64,000 nt of DNA from Pseudorhizobium banfieldiae (GTDB lineage: Bacteria > Pseudomonadota > Alphaproteobacteria > Rhizobiales > Rhizobiaceae): NCBI RefSeq assembly GCF_000967425.1, contig NZ_FO082820.1:4147501-4211500 (forward strand). The letters are read 5' to 3'. The translations under genes were made by a program, and so were the position numbers. The notes under the pieces are model-generated. The model was not told where the DNA came from. It saw only the letters and a list, made by a program, of their open reading frames with translations, and made no database searches. Below are positions 56,478 to 64,000 of this stretch, piece after piece. How positions within the stretch are numbered: position 1 is the first letter of the stretch; each line of letters begins with the position of its first letter.

Positions 56478-57755
56478 TTATTGGAAAACGGCGTCAGGAT
56501 TATCAAGGCTGTCGGAGCCTTCAAGCGCGATCGCGCCGAGGTCCAGCGACGCAATGACGCGTTCGATCGAGCGGGTTTGATCAATCAGTCCGTCGATCGC
56601 CGCCTGGACGATGGCGTTGCCCTCCGCATTGCCCTCGCCGATCATCTGGTCATAGGCTTCGCCACCTTCTGCCCGTTCGGCCATGGCGTTCATGGCGGCA
56701 AGCGTCGTGTCGAGCTTTGCCTTCACTTCCGCATCGAGCGCCGCATCCTTGGCAGCAACCAGGTCCGACAGCGATGGACCGGTCATCTTCGTGCCGTCGG
56801 CACGGGTGTACTCGCCTGTGTATGCCGAAGCGATGCCGATGGCATCGTTGAGATGTGAGGCATGCGTGTTGTCGGAGAAGCAGTCATGCTCTTCTTCGGG
56901 GTCGTGGAGCAGCAGCCCGAGCTTCATGCGCTCGCCGGCAAGTTCCCCGTAGGACAGCGAGCCCATGCCGGTCAGCATGGCGCGGATGCCGGCCTGCGGA
57001 TCGGCGGTCACGGCCTTGGCAGCCTCACCTTCCGGCGCCCAGGCGGCAACCATCTCCTCCAGGTCGGAGATCAGCAGTTCCGATGCGGCCTTCAGATAGG
57101 CTGCGCGCCGGTCGCAATTGCCGTTGGTGCAATTGGCTGTGTCGAAATCCGTGTGCGACCGGTTGCCGGCGCCGGCATCGGTGCCGTTCAGGTCTTGGCC
57201 CCAAAGCAGGAATTCGATCGCATGGTAGCCGGTCGCGACATTGGCTTCGATCTCGCCGGCCTCATGCAGGCTGCGAAGCAGCTCAGGCGTGATGCTGCTG
57301 GCGTCGATTTCCTCGCCGTTCACGCTGAGCTTCGGGTTGGCAACCACGTTGGCGACATAGAGGGCATTGCTGTCGCTTTCGGTGCCGTAGGAAGCATCGA
57401 CGTAATCGATCAGACCCTCGTCGAGCGGCCAAGCATTCACCTTGCCTTCCCACTCGTCCACGATCGGATTGCCGAAGCGGTAGACTTCGCTTTGCTGGTA
57501 GGGAACCCGTGCAGCAATCCAGGCCTCGCGTGCGGCCTTCAACGTTTCCTCGCTCGGCTGCGCGATCAGTGCGTCGATGGCCGCATCAAGCGCCTTGGCC
57601 GTCATCAAGGAGTCTTCGAACTTGGCGTGCGCCATCTCGGCATAATGCTGCACGACAGCAGCCGGCTCCGTCGCAGCGGCAGCCGACGCCACCGGGAAGG
57701 CCGCTGAGGCGGCCAGAAGCGCGAAGGTCGCGCTGAAGAATGTCTTGCGAATCAT
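56478..57755 (-). CDS. Imelysin-family iron-regulated protein (IrpA-like, COG3487), first gene of the operon
   Basis: 425 residues with signal peptide MIRKTFFSATFALLAASAAF (cleavage near ASAAAA). The imelysin motif GYHAIEFLLWG is intact (the HxxE ligand pair), together with SEVYRFGNPIVDEWEGKVNAWPLDE and ERMKLGLLLHDPEEEHDCFSDNTH. Imelysins are periplasmic proteins of bacterial iron uptake. The start follows AAAGGAGGGACC. A 17-bp ICE-like site lies 81 bases upstream, linking it to Irr-type iron control. Confidence 0.92.
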   Translation of the reverse strand: MIRKTFFSATFALLAASAAFPVASAAAATEPAAVVQHYAEMAHAKFEDSLMTAKALDAAIDALIAQPSEETLKAAREAWIAARVPYQQSEVYRFGNPIVDEWEGKVNAWPLDEGLIDYVDASYGTESDSNALYVANVVANPKLSVNGEEIDASSITPELLRSLHEAGEIEANVATGYHAIEFLLWGQDLNGTDAGAGNRSHTDFDTANCTNGNCDRRAAYLKAASELLISDLEEMVAAWAPEGEAAKAVTADPQAGIRAMLTGMGSLSYGELAGERMKLGLLLHDPEEEHDCFSDNTHASHLNDAIGIASAYTGEYTRADGTKMTGPSLSDLVAAKDAALDAEVKAKLDTTLAAMNAMAERAEGGEAYDQMIGEGNAEGNAIVQAAIDGLIDQTRSIERVIASLDLGAIALEGSDSLDNPDAVFQ

Positions 57756-57835
57756 GGTCCCTCCTTTGGCAGCCTCTTCCCTCGGCTGCGCCGGACGTGC
57801 ATGGCGCAAATGAAAACTGGTGTCAAATGATCTAG

Positions 57836-57852
57836 TTTAGAACGGTTTGAAA
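57836..57852 (-). promoter_or_regulatory. ICE-like (Irr) operator for the imelysin operon
   Basis: Minus strand TTTCAAA-CCG-TTCTAAA: the right half matches the ICE consensus exactly, the left half five of seven. It has the same 3-bp centre as the mbfA site at 27407. Confidence 0.5.
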
Positions 57853-57875
57853 TGCTGTCTTTCCCTTGACGGCTG

Positions 57876-59174
57876 TCAATCCGCGGAGGGCTGCCGGCGC
57901 ATCCGGCAGAAGAAGAAACCATCCGTGCCGGTGCTGGCCGGGGTCAGCGTCAACATCTTTCCGTCGCGGCTGCGGGGACGCGGTGTGTCGCCACCGAACA
58001 GGCCGTTCCAGTTCTGCAAGACGGGTTCGGGAGAAAATTCGGGGTGTGTCTCGCGGAAGCGCTCGATCTGACTATCATTCTCTTCTGGCAGGACCGAGCA
58101 GGTGACGTATACGAGGCTACCACCAGGCTTGACGAAGGCAGCCGCCTCGCCAAGCGCTTCCTGCTGTTGCGCAACGCGTTCCTCGAGATTGCGCGGCGTC
58201 AGCCGCCATTTCGTATCCGGGCGCCGGCGCCAGGTGCCCGTGCCGGTGCAGGGCGCATCCACCAGTACCACATCCAGCTTCTCCCTGAACTGATCGAGCT
58301 GGCGAGCATCGTCATGAACCTGGACATTGCGGGTGCCGGCGCGGCGAAGCCGCTCGATGATAGGCGCCAACCGCTTGCGGTCGGCATCATAGGCGTGGAC
58401 CTGGCCCTTGTTGTTCATCGCCGCTGCCATGGCCAGCGTCTTGCCGCCGCCGCCGGCGCAGAAATCGAGCACCTGGGCGTGCTCGGGCGGCTGAACCAGC
58501 TCGGAGACGATCTGGGACCCCTCATCCTGCACCTCAAACCAGCCCTTCTGGAACGAAAGTTCGGCGGTGACGTTCGGCAGCCGCGACGCTCCTTCTCCGG
58601 CGGCTATCCTGATCCCGTTGCGGGCAATCGGCGCCTGGATGGCTCCGGAGCGGTCGAGCGCCTTCACGACCTTGTCGCGTGATGCCCTCAGCGTGTTGGC
58701 GCGCAGATCAAGGGTCGGACGTTCCGCCAGTGCCCTGGCCTCCGCCAGCCAGTCTTCGCCGAATGCGGCTTCGAAGGCCGGCTGGGTCCAGCCCGGGATG
58801 TCGCCCTGCACATGCAGGGGTGCATCGTCGAGATTACGGGAGGAAAGGGCCGCGAGATTCGCCTCGGTGAGGGGCTGCGGAGCGAAGCGGTCATCGGCGA
58901 ACTCGGCGGAAAGGGCTTCAGGCGTCAACCCCCACTGCCGGATGAGGACCGCATAGGCGAGGGCCGCCGGCCCATCGTCGTCCATCACGAACGCATGCGA
59001 CAGGCGCATGCGCAGCGCGTCGTAGACAATATTGCCGATTGCGGCACGATCGCCGGAACCGGCGAAACGATGAGCCAGGCCCCAGTCCTTCAACGCATCC
59101 GCGACAGGGCGCCTTCTGTCTTCGATGTCCCTCAGCACATCGATGGCTCCGCTGAGCCGTCCGCCCAATCGCAT
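57876..59174 (-). CDS. RsmB/NOL1-type 16S rRNA (cytosine-5) methyltransferase
   Basis: 432 residues. A NusB-like N-terminal domain is followed by the SAM-binding fold: VLDFCAGGGGKTLAMAAAM, LVDAPCTGTGTWRRRPD (catalytic Cys) and LVYVTCSVLPEEN (second Cys). It methylates C5 of a 16S rRNA cytosine. RsmB by domain layout; a different RCMT member is possible. Plus-strand readings over the gene are shadows. Confidence 0.9.
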   Translation of the reverse strand: MRLGGRLSGAIDVLRDIEDRRRPVADALKDWGLAHRFAGSGDRAAIGNIVYDALRMRLSHAFVMDDDGPAALAYAVLIRQWGLTPEALSAEFADDRFAPQPLTEANLAALSSRNLDDAPLHVQGDIPGWTQPAFEAAFGEDWLAEARALAERPTLDLRANTLRASRDKVVKALDRSGAIQAPIARNGIRIAAGEGASRLPNVTAELSFQKGWFEVQDEGSQIVSELVQPPEHAQVLDFCAGGGGKTLAMAAAMNNKGQVHAYDADRKRLAPIIERLRRAGTRNVQVHDDARQLDQFREKLDVVLVDAPCTGTGTWRRRPDTKWRLTPRNLEERVAQQQEALGEAAAFVKPGGSLVYVTCSVLPEENDSQIERFRETHPEFSPEPVLQNWNGLFGGDTPRPRSRDGKMLTLTPASTGTDGFFFCRMRRQPSAD

Positions 59175-59250
59175 GTCAGTCTCCGCTCCGGTTGAACCCG
59201 TATACGCGGGTCCTAACCATCATCGACGGCAAGAGCAAGTGCGAGTCGCC

Positions 59251-59655
59251 TCAGCCGCCCTTGACACCCTTGCCGGAGGCCTTGCCATTGCCGGCATCGA
59301 CGATCTGGTAGCAAACCTGTGCCGTTCCGGAGCGGACCATGCCGATGTTCTGTGCCGCAGCCTTGGATACGTCGATGATGCGGCCCTTGATGAACGGCCC
59401 GCGGTCGTTGATGCGTACGATCACGCTCTTGCCGTTTCGCTTGTTGGTCACCTTCACCTTGGTGCCGAAAGGCAGCGAACGGTGTGCCGCAGTCAGCTTG
59501 GCCGGGTTCATACGCTCCCCGGAGGCCGTCTTCGACGTCAAAGCATACCAGGAGGCGTGGCCGCAGCCGGGCGCAGCGTGAGCGGATGCAGTGCCGAAAG
59601 TTGCAAAGGCAGCAAAGGCAGCCGCGGCGAAAATCGAGTTTCGAATTGTCGTCAA
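59251..59655 (-). CDS. rlpA: RlpA-like exported double-psi β-barrel protein
   Basis: 134 residues from a TTG at 59655: [20 protein letters not shown] signal peptide (cleavage near AHA-AP), then the RlpA barrel with [39 protein letters not shown] and [19 protein letters not shown] (the INDRGPF motif is diagnostic). Lytic transglycosylase or septal-ring related in the family. The upstream ATG (59688) would give an unusually long n-region and is less likely. There is no SPOR domain, so it is a short form. Confidence 0.88.
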   Translation of the reverse strand: MTTIRNSIFAAAAFAAFATFGTASAHAAPGCGHASWYALTSKTASGERMNPAKLTAAHRSLPFGTKVKVTNKRNGKSVIVRINDRGPFIKGRIIDVSKAAAQNIGMVRSGTAQVCYQIVDAGNGKASGKGVKGG

Positions 59656-59750
59656 GTCTGTCGTCCCCGTCGATGGATGTCGGCACATGGCGTGCGGGAA
59701 CGGTTAAGCGGGGTGAAAATTGGCGAAAAAGTGCGCAACATGATCACGGA

Positions 59751-59846
59751 ATGTTACATAATGTAATAAATTGGATTGCATTCGGAGCTATGAAAATGGC
59801 GGGTTTAAGAAGAGGAGTGGTAAAAGACCCTGTAAAACAAGCTTGA
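59751..59846 (+). CDS. Possible 31-residue protein ahead of a terminator
   Basis: Reads MLHNVINWIAFGAMKMAGLR, ending RGVVKDPVKQA: an amphipathic helix with a basic end. The ribosome site is only CGGA and lies too close, so the region may instead give a small RNA. Codon use is AT-richer than neighbouring genes. Its stop is 12 bases before a convincing Rho-independent terminator. Confidence 0.4.
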   Translation: MLHNVINWIAFGAMKMAGLRRGVVKDPVKQA

Positions 59847-59858
59847 ATTGAAACTGAG

Positions 59859-59911
59859 TTTCAGGCCCGGGCCCGCAGCGGGAACTTCACGAAATGGCCT
59901 GAAATTTTTTT
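59859..59911 (+). terminator. Rho-independent terminator without an upstream annotated gene
   Basis: Stem TTTCAGGCC/GGCCTGAAA (59859-59867 with 59896-59904), 28-base GC-rich loop with an inner CCCGC/GCGGG pairing, then seven Ts (59905-59911) on the plus strand. Confidence 0.75.
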
Positions 59912-60020
59912 GCTGAGGATGCCCCGCACATCAGATCAGACGAAATCTTTAGACGGGAAACGGGTGTGAGGGCGCCTTTTTCGTCTCCCGAATGCCGACC
60001 GGATGAATATTTCATCCGCT

Positions 60021-60905
60021 TCAAAGCGGAAGCTCGCCACCCCATGTGCGGCTCACCCACAGGTGATTGAGAGACATGCGGAAGTCCGGGTACAGGAACT
60101 GAAAGCCCAGATCGCTGATCCGCTTATTGGAGACGCGCTTGTTCGAGCCATAGAAGGAGCGTGCCATCGCGGTCATCTCTGCGGTCTCGAACGGTTGCTC
60201 GGGGGGCGGCTCGACCCCCATCAGCCGCGCAGCTTCGGCAATGACGTCCTGGGGTGCCGCCGGCTCGTCATCCGTGACGTTGAAAATGCCGCCGTGGCCG
60301 GACTGAGCCAGAAAAAGGGCGGCACGCGCTATGTCCTCCACCCGGATGCGGTTGAACACCTGATCCTTCTTGACGATCCGGCGCGCGGTGCCGCGCTTGA
60401 GGTTGACGAAGGCATTGCGGCCTGGTCCGTAGATGCCGGAAAGCCGCAGCACCGCGACAGGCACGCCGATCGCCTCGCCCGCGGCGAGCCAGGCCTGCTC
60501 GGCCTCGACCCTTTCCCGGGAACGGCCGGGGGCGGGGTTGCAGGGCGTTTCCTCATCGACCCAGCCGCCCGCCTGGTCGCCATAGACGCCGATGGTCGAG
60601 AGATAACCCACCCATGTGAGCCTGGGGCAGAGCGTCGCCAGACGGTCGCTTGCAAGGCCAAGCACAGGGTCCCCGCCCGCACCCGGCGGTATCGATTGGA
60701 CCAGATGCGTGACCTGCGACAGCGCATGCTCCAAGGGTTGATCAATGGCCGTGCCATCGAAGACGAAAGCTTCGACACCTTGTGCAGCCAATGCTTCCGC
60801 CTTCTCGCCGGTCCGGCTCGTGCCGAAGACCTTCGCACCGGTCTCCATGGCTGCCCGCGCGATGGCCCTGCCCGAATAGCCGCACCCGAAGACCATCATT
60901 CGCAT
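60021..60905 (-). CDS. SDR-family NAD(P)-binding protein (YeeZ-like)
   Basis: 294 residues. The Rossmann motif GCGYSGRAIARAA opens the protein; the later part has YLSTIGVYGDQAGGWVDE and VLRLSGIYGPGRNAFV with the expected Tyr. This resembles YeeZ/atypical SDR (NAD-epimerase-like) proteins, often found next to queG. Its ATG overlaps the queG stop by one base, so translation is coupled. Substrate unknown. Confidence 0.85.
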   Translation of the reverse strand: MRMMVFGCGYSGRAIARAAMETGAKVFGTSRTGEKAEALAAQGVEAFVFDGTAIDQPLEHALSQVTHLVQSIPPGAGGDPVLGLASDRLATLCPRLTWVGYLSTIGVYGDQAGGWVDEETPCNPAPGRSRERVEAEQAWLAAGEAIGVPVAVLRLSGIYGPGRNAFVNLKRGTARRIVKKDQVFNRIRVEDIARAALFLAQSGHGGIFNVTDDEPAAPQDVIAEAARLMGVEPPPEQPFETAEMTAMARSFYGSNKRVSNKRISDLGFQFLYPDFRMSLNHLWVSRTWGGELPL

Positions 60906-62080
60906 CACGCCGCTCCTGCCAACTGCCATTCATCCAGGACATAGGGGTCCCGCTCCTCTTTTCGCAAAAGAGCGAGCTGCTCAAACTCCTGCGGCGGCAT
61001 GAGCCGCTTGAGCGCCCACACGGCCATGCCGCGAACCACCGGCGAAGAATCTTCCGCCAGCTTCAGGCACGGTTGGATCAGTGTCCGATCACCGGAATTT
61101 CCCGCCGCTATCAGAGCATTGCGGACGAAGCGGTCCCGTCCGATGCGCTTGACCGGGGAGCCGCTGAAGAAGCTGCGGAACTGCGGGTCGTCGAGCGTGA
61201 GCAGGAAGGAAAGCGGCGGTGCCTTCAGGTCCTCCCTGGCCTTCAGCTTCATTTCCGATGCACTGACAGCAAACTTGTTCCAGGGGCAGGCGGCCAGGCA
61301 GTCATCACAGCCATAGATGCGGTTGCCGATCAGTGGCCGAAGCTCAGGATCGATCGGTCCCTTGTGCTCGATCGTCAGATAGGAGATGCAGCGGCGTGCA
61401 TCGAGCCGGTAGGGGGCAGGAAAGGCGGCTGTCGGACAGGCGTCGAGGCAGGCGCGGCAGGAGCCGCAATGGTCGATCTCCGGCTCGTCGATGTCGAGAT
61501 CGGCAGTCGTGAACATGCTGCCGAGGAAGAGCCAGGAACCATGGCTGCGGCTGACGAGATTGGTGTGCTTGCCCTGCCACCCAAGACCGGCTGCGGCAGC
61601 AAGCGGTTTTTCCATCACCGGCGCAGTGTCGACGAAGACCTTGACGTCCTCACCAGCCCGAGCGGCGAAGCGCGTGGCGATCTCCTTCAAGCGGCCTTTG
61701 ATGACATCGTGGTAATCGCGATTGCGGGCATAGACCGATATCGCGCCGCGGCCCTTCTGTTCTTGCAGCGCGCGAGGGTCTTCATCAGGGCCGTAGTTCA
61801 GTCCGAACATGACGACCGAGCGGACGTCAGGCCAGAGCGTTCGCGGATCACTGCGTCGGTCGCGCGTTTCCTCCATCCACTCCATCGTGCCGTGATGGCC
61901 ATCCGAGAGATAGACCTCCAGACGTTTGGGAGCTTCCGGAATGCTGCCGGCATGGGTGATGCGGCAGAGGTCGAAGCCTTGCGCCACGGCTTCCGCCTTG
62001 ATGAACGCAGTCAGCTTCTCCCGACGCCGGACTTGGGCATCGGGACGGTCTGCCGTGATCTCAGAAGTCGAGGTCCGCAT
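60905..62080 (-). CDS. queG: Epoxyqueuosine reductase
   Basis: 391 residues. Two 4Fe-4S motifs, CGSCRACLDACPTAAF and YGCDDCLAACPWNKF, are characteristic; cobalamin-binding features lie before them (FVDTAPVMEKPLAAAAGLGW). HEAT-like C-terminal helices end the protein. It catalyses the last step of queuosine tRNA synthesis. Overlapped at its start by the preceding GST gene (20 bases) and at its stop by the SDR gene, giving a three-gene operon. Confidence 0.96.
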   Translation of the reverse strand: MRTSTSEITADRPDAQVRRREKLTAFIKAEAVAQGFDLCRITHAGSIPEAPKRLEVYLSDGHHGTMEWMEETRDRRSDPRTLWPDVRSVVMFGLNYGPDEDPRALQEQKGRGAISVYARNRDYHDVIKGRLKEIATRFAARAGEDVKVFVDTAPVMEKPLAAAAGLGWQGKHTNLVSRSHGSWLFLGSMFTTADLDIDEPEIDHCGSCRACLDACPTAAFPAPYRLDARRCISYLTIEHKGPIDPELRPLIGNRIYGCDDCLAACPWNKFAVSASEMKLKAREDLKAPPLSFLLTLDDPQFRSFFSGSPVKRIGRDRFVRNALIAAGNSGDRTLIQPCLKLAEDSSPVVRGMAVWALKRLMPPQEFEQLALLRKEERDPYVLDEWQLAGAA

Positions 62081-62753
62081 AGTGGGAAACCGGTGTCAGG
62101 CCGCGCACTCTCTCGGCCAGCAGCGGCCGGAAGGAGGGGCGGGATTTTAGGCGTTGATACCATTCCTTCGCAATCGGCGTCTCGGCCCAGTCGATCTCGC
62201 CGAGATAGTCCAGGACCGAGATGCATGCGGCCGCAGCGAGATCGGCATATGTCAACCGGTCGCCTGCAAGCCAGGGGCGCGAGCCGGCAAGCCAGGAAAG
62301 GTACTTCATGTGCTGCCGGATATTGGAACGCGCGGTCCGAAGTGCTTTCGAGTCCGGTGCTCCGCCGCCCTGCGCCGCGGTCATCTGCAGCTTGTAGACA
62401 CGCTCGCGTACCAGAGGGCGGGTCACATCCTGCTCCATCTTGGCGAGGAACCACTCCGTCAGCCGCCGGATCTCGGCCCGCTGGAAAGGGTCTTCCGCAA
62501 AGAGCCTCCGGTCACGCTTCAGGACGCCGTGCGTTTCGTCCAGGAATTCCATCAGCACGGCGGGTCCACAGAGGGCGCGCATGCTGTCGTCGACATAGAC
62601 GGGAAGCGTCGCGGCCGGATTGAGCGCCAGGAATTCCCGGCGCTTCTCCCATGGCTGCTCTTCGATCAGCTCCACTGGAAAACCGTACTCCGACAGGATA
62701 AGCCGGACGAAGCGCGAGCTGGAAGACATCGGGTGATGGAAGAGCGTAGGCAT
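62061..62753 (-). CDS. Glutathione S-transferase family protein
   Basis: 230 residues. N-terminal thioredoxin-like domain with PMSSSSRFVRLILSEYGFPVE and TLPVYVDDS (cis-Pro), C-terminal helical domain with AWLAGDRLTYADLAAAACISVLDYLG (N-capping Asp). Glutathione conjugation or disulfide role. It overlaps queG by 20 bases. Confidence 0.92.
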   Translation of the reverse strand: MPTLFHHPMSSSSRFVRLILSEYGFPVELIEEQPWEKRREFLALNPAATLPVYVDDSMRALCGPAVLMEFLDETHGVLKRDRRLFAEDPFQRAEIRRLTEWFLAKMEQDVTRPLVRERVYKLQMTAAQGGGAPDSKALRTARSNIRQHMKYLSWLAGSRPWLAGDRLTYADLAAAACISVLDYLGEIDWAETPIAKEWYQRLKSRPSFRPLLAERVRGLTPVSHYADLDF

Positions 62754-62910
62754 CGATACGTGAGCTTTACAATTTTTGTATAGGAGGGGCTGGCCGTTTC
62801 TCGAGGCGCCGCAATAGCCCAGCTATACGGTTTTGGTAAGGGGCATGGCAAGCAGACAGCCACCATGAGTTCCGGATCCTGCCGACCGACCATCAAACAA
62901 AGGGTGAAGA

Positions 62911-63717
62911 ATGCCGGAACAATCGATCATCAGCGCTCTCGTACTGGGCATAATCGAGGGCCTGACGGAGTTCATCCCCGTGTCGTCGACGGCACATGTT
63001 CTTCTGGCTGGTCACTTCCTCGGCTTCGAATCGCCCGGCAACACATTTGCGGTGCTTATCCAGTTGGGCGCCATCTTGGCGATCCTGCTCGTCTACTTCC
63101 GCAAGCTCTGGGAGATCGCCATGGCCTTGCCGACGTCCGGGAAGGCACGGCGCTTCGTACTGACGGTCCTGCTCGCCTTCCTGCCGGCTGCGGTCATCGG
63201 GGCGCTCGCCCATGACTTCATCAAGACGATCCTGTTCGAGACGCCGATGCTGATCTGCATCGTGCTCATCCTGGGCGGCTTCGTGCTGCTTGCGGTGGAT
63301 CGCATGGCAATTCGGCCGAAATACACGGACATCATGGATTATCCGCCGTCGCTTGCCTTCAAGATCGGCCTGTTCCAGTGCCTTGCCATGGTTCCCGGAA
63401 CCTCGCGGTCCGGTGCTACCATCGTCGGCTCGCTGCTGATGGGGACCGACAAGCGGTCGGCGGCGGAATTCTCCTTCTTCCTCGCCATGCCGACAATGCT
63501 CGGTGCGTTCACCCTCGATCTCTACAAGAACCGGGATCTTATCCGCTTCGATGATGGCATCGTCATCGCCATCGGCTTCATCGCGGCCTTCGTTATGGCG
63601 CTGGTGGTAGTCCGCTCTCTTCTGGATTTCGTTTCAAGCCGCGGCTATGCGCCGTTCGCCTGGTGGCGGATTGCCGTCGGAACGGCCGGCCTGGTCGGGC
63701 TGTTGATCTTTGGCTGA
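62911..63717 (+). CDS. uppP: Undecaprenyl-diphosphatase (BacA/UppP)
   Basis: 268 residues with about eight membrane helices. Both active-site motifs are present: [14 protein letters not shown] near 16-29 and [17 protein letters not shown] near 162-178. It recycles the C55 lipid carrier of cell-wall synthesis and confers bacitracin tolerance. AAAGGGTGAAGA before the ATG. Confidence 0.97.
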   Translation: MPEQSIISALVLGIIEGLTEFIPVSSTAHVLLAGHFLGFESPGNTFAVLIQLGAILAILLVYFRKLWEIAMALPTSGKARRFVLTVLLAFLPAAVIGALAHDFIKTILFETPMLICIVLILGGFVLLAVDRMAIRPKYTDIMDYPPSLAFKIGLFQCLAMVPGTSRSGATIVGSLLMGTDKRSAAEFSFFLAMPTMLGAFTLDLYKNRDLIRFDDGIVIAIGFIAAFVMALVVVRSLLDFVSSRGYAPFAWWRIAVGTAGLVGLLIFG

Positions 63718-63721
63718 CGAC

Positions 63722-63889
63722 TCAGCCGTGGTCGTCGCGCCCGTGGTAGAAGAAGAGGTCGTAGCCGGCCATGGCAATGGTGATGGCCACCAGCACGATA
63801 AGGTCTGCGCGGGGCACCTTCCAGACGAGGATGGCAAGGAACCCGCAGAGCACGGAGAACCCCAGCAAGGCGAGAAGACGGTCTAGCAT
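63722..63889 (-). CDS. Small two-helix membrane protein
   Basis: 55 residues read on the minus strand: MLDRLLALLGFSVLCGFLAI begins the first helix, then KVPRADLIVLVAITIAMAGYDLFF forms a second, with a charged end HGRDDHG. AGGAGTGGCCG precedes the ATG. It is convergent with uppP, five bases from its stop. Unknown function. Confidence 0.78.
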   Translation of the reverse strand: MLDRLLALLGFSVLCGFLAILVWKVPRADLIVLVAITIAMAGYDLFFYHGRDDHG

Positions 63890-63937
63890 CGGCCACTCCT
63901 TTTATCGATCGGTCCCGAGGGACCCCATTGAGCCTGT

Positions 63938-63964
63938 CTCCGCCGGCTGCAGGCACCGGCGGAG
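63938..63964 (-). terminator. Hairpin downstream of the right-edge gene
   Basis: Perfect 9-bp stem CTCCGCCGG/CCGGCGGAG with a nine-base loop, starting eight bases after the TGA at 63972. No T-run. Confidence 0.5.
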
Positions 63965-63971
63965 AGCGATT

Positions 63972-64000
63972 TCATCGCCCATAGAACTGCTGCGGCAGGT
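63972..64000 (-). CDS. C-terminal end of a gene entering from the right edge
   Basis: Only nine codons are visible (…LPQQFYGR then TGA). The downstream hairpin and the gap before the next minus-strand gene support a real stop, but the product cannot be named. Confidence 0.3.

Larger units (their letters stand above)
59689..60020. other. Region between rlpA and the SDR gene
   Basis: 332 bp, AT-richer than average. It holds a short plus-strand ORF (59751-59846) and a strong plus-strand terminator (59859-59911) with no larger plus-strand gene in front of it. A perfect inverted repeat TTACAT-A-ATGTAA lies at 59754-59766. Confidence 0.5.

Noticed and set aside
60782..62623. A 613-residue plus-strand frame over queG and GST
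   Set aside because: Contradicted by queG iron-sulfur motifs and GST domains on the minus strand.

Overview
This is a GC-rich, densely coded chromosomal stretch from an alphaproteobacterium, most likely a member of the Rhizobiales (Rhizobiaceae-like). The reasons are the membrane ferritin MbfA behind a palindrome that fits the Irr iron control element, five promoter candidates of the EcfG/RpoE2 general-stress type (GGAAC, 16-18 bp, CGTT/TT), the rhizobial-style trio of DUF3618, holin-like and stress-induced proteins, and protein sequences of rhizobial character throughout. No complete prophage, CRISPR array, rRNA operon or transposase was seen.

Layout: 1-5855 is the 3' part of an aerobic CO dehydrogenase operon (coxL partial, coxD, coxE, coxF, coxG). 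A tRNA-Leu(CAG) at 6087-6173 follows with its 3' end facing the cox genes. 6275-10680 holds a SelW-like protein, a three-gene envelope/stress operon, a GH25 lipoprotein and a small stress-type membrane protein. 10681-11645 has no clear gene but contains palindromic repeats. 11646-18413 carries lepA, a nitrilase-GNAT pair, an NTF2-like protein, a CHASE sensor kinase and a chromate transporter. 18724-24204 has a large hybrid kinase, a dioxygenase-hydrolase fusion, an XRE-cupin regulator and an acetyltransferase. 24218-28465 has two tiny stress-promoter genes, two tandem TakP-like TRAP binding proteins and mbfA. 28485-35254 contains a cysteine peptidase, a hydrolase and the translation block infC, rpmI-rplT, pheST. 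35338-42592 has small stress-type genes, a Gfo/Idh oxidoreductase, a gtrA/gtrB-like pair with a divergent polytopic GT-C-like protein, and two phage/GTA-like tail genes beside a gene fragment. 42836-52661 is mostly housekeeping (xseA, M29 aminopeptidase, yffB, a soluble chemoreceptor, ogt, guaA, MTA/SAH nucleosidase, thioesterase, TspO). 52703-57755 is a four-gene imelysin/di-haem iron operon. 57876-64000 ends with an RsmB-like methyltransferase, rlpA, a possible small transcript, an SDR-queG-GST run and uppP.

How the parts work together: CoxL carries the form I signature AYRCSFR, so the first operon should encode true CO oxidation, with CoxD/E/F as the cofactor-maturation set and CoxG as the presumed membrane recruiter. 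Two iron loci, mbfA (27435) and the imelysin operon (52703-57755), have similar 17-bp ICE-like sites with a 3-bp centre, suggesting a shared Irr regulon. Five genes or operons for small or envelope proteins share EcfG-like promoters, suggesting a scattered general-stress regulon. Several starts are non-AUG: ATT for infC, probably CTG for the CHASE kinase, TTG for yffB and chrA, and GTG for the chemoreceptor. Assignments rest on reading translated sequence and motifs only; no database search was run.
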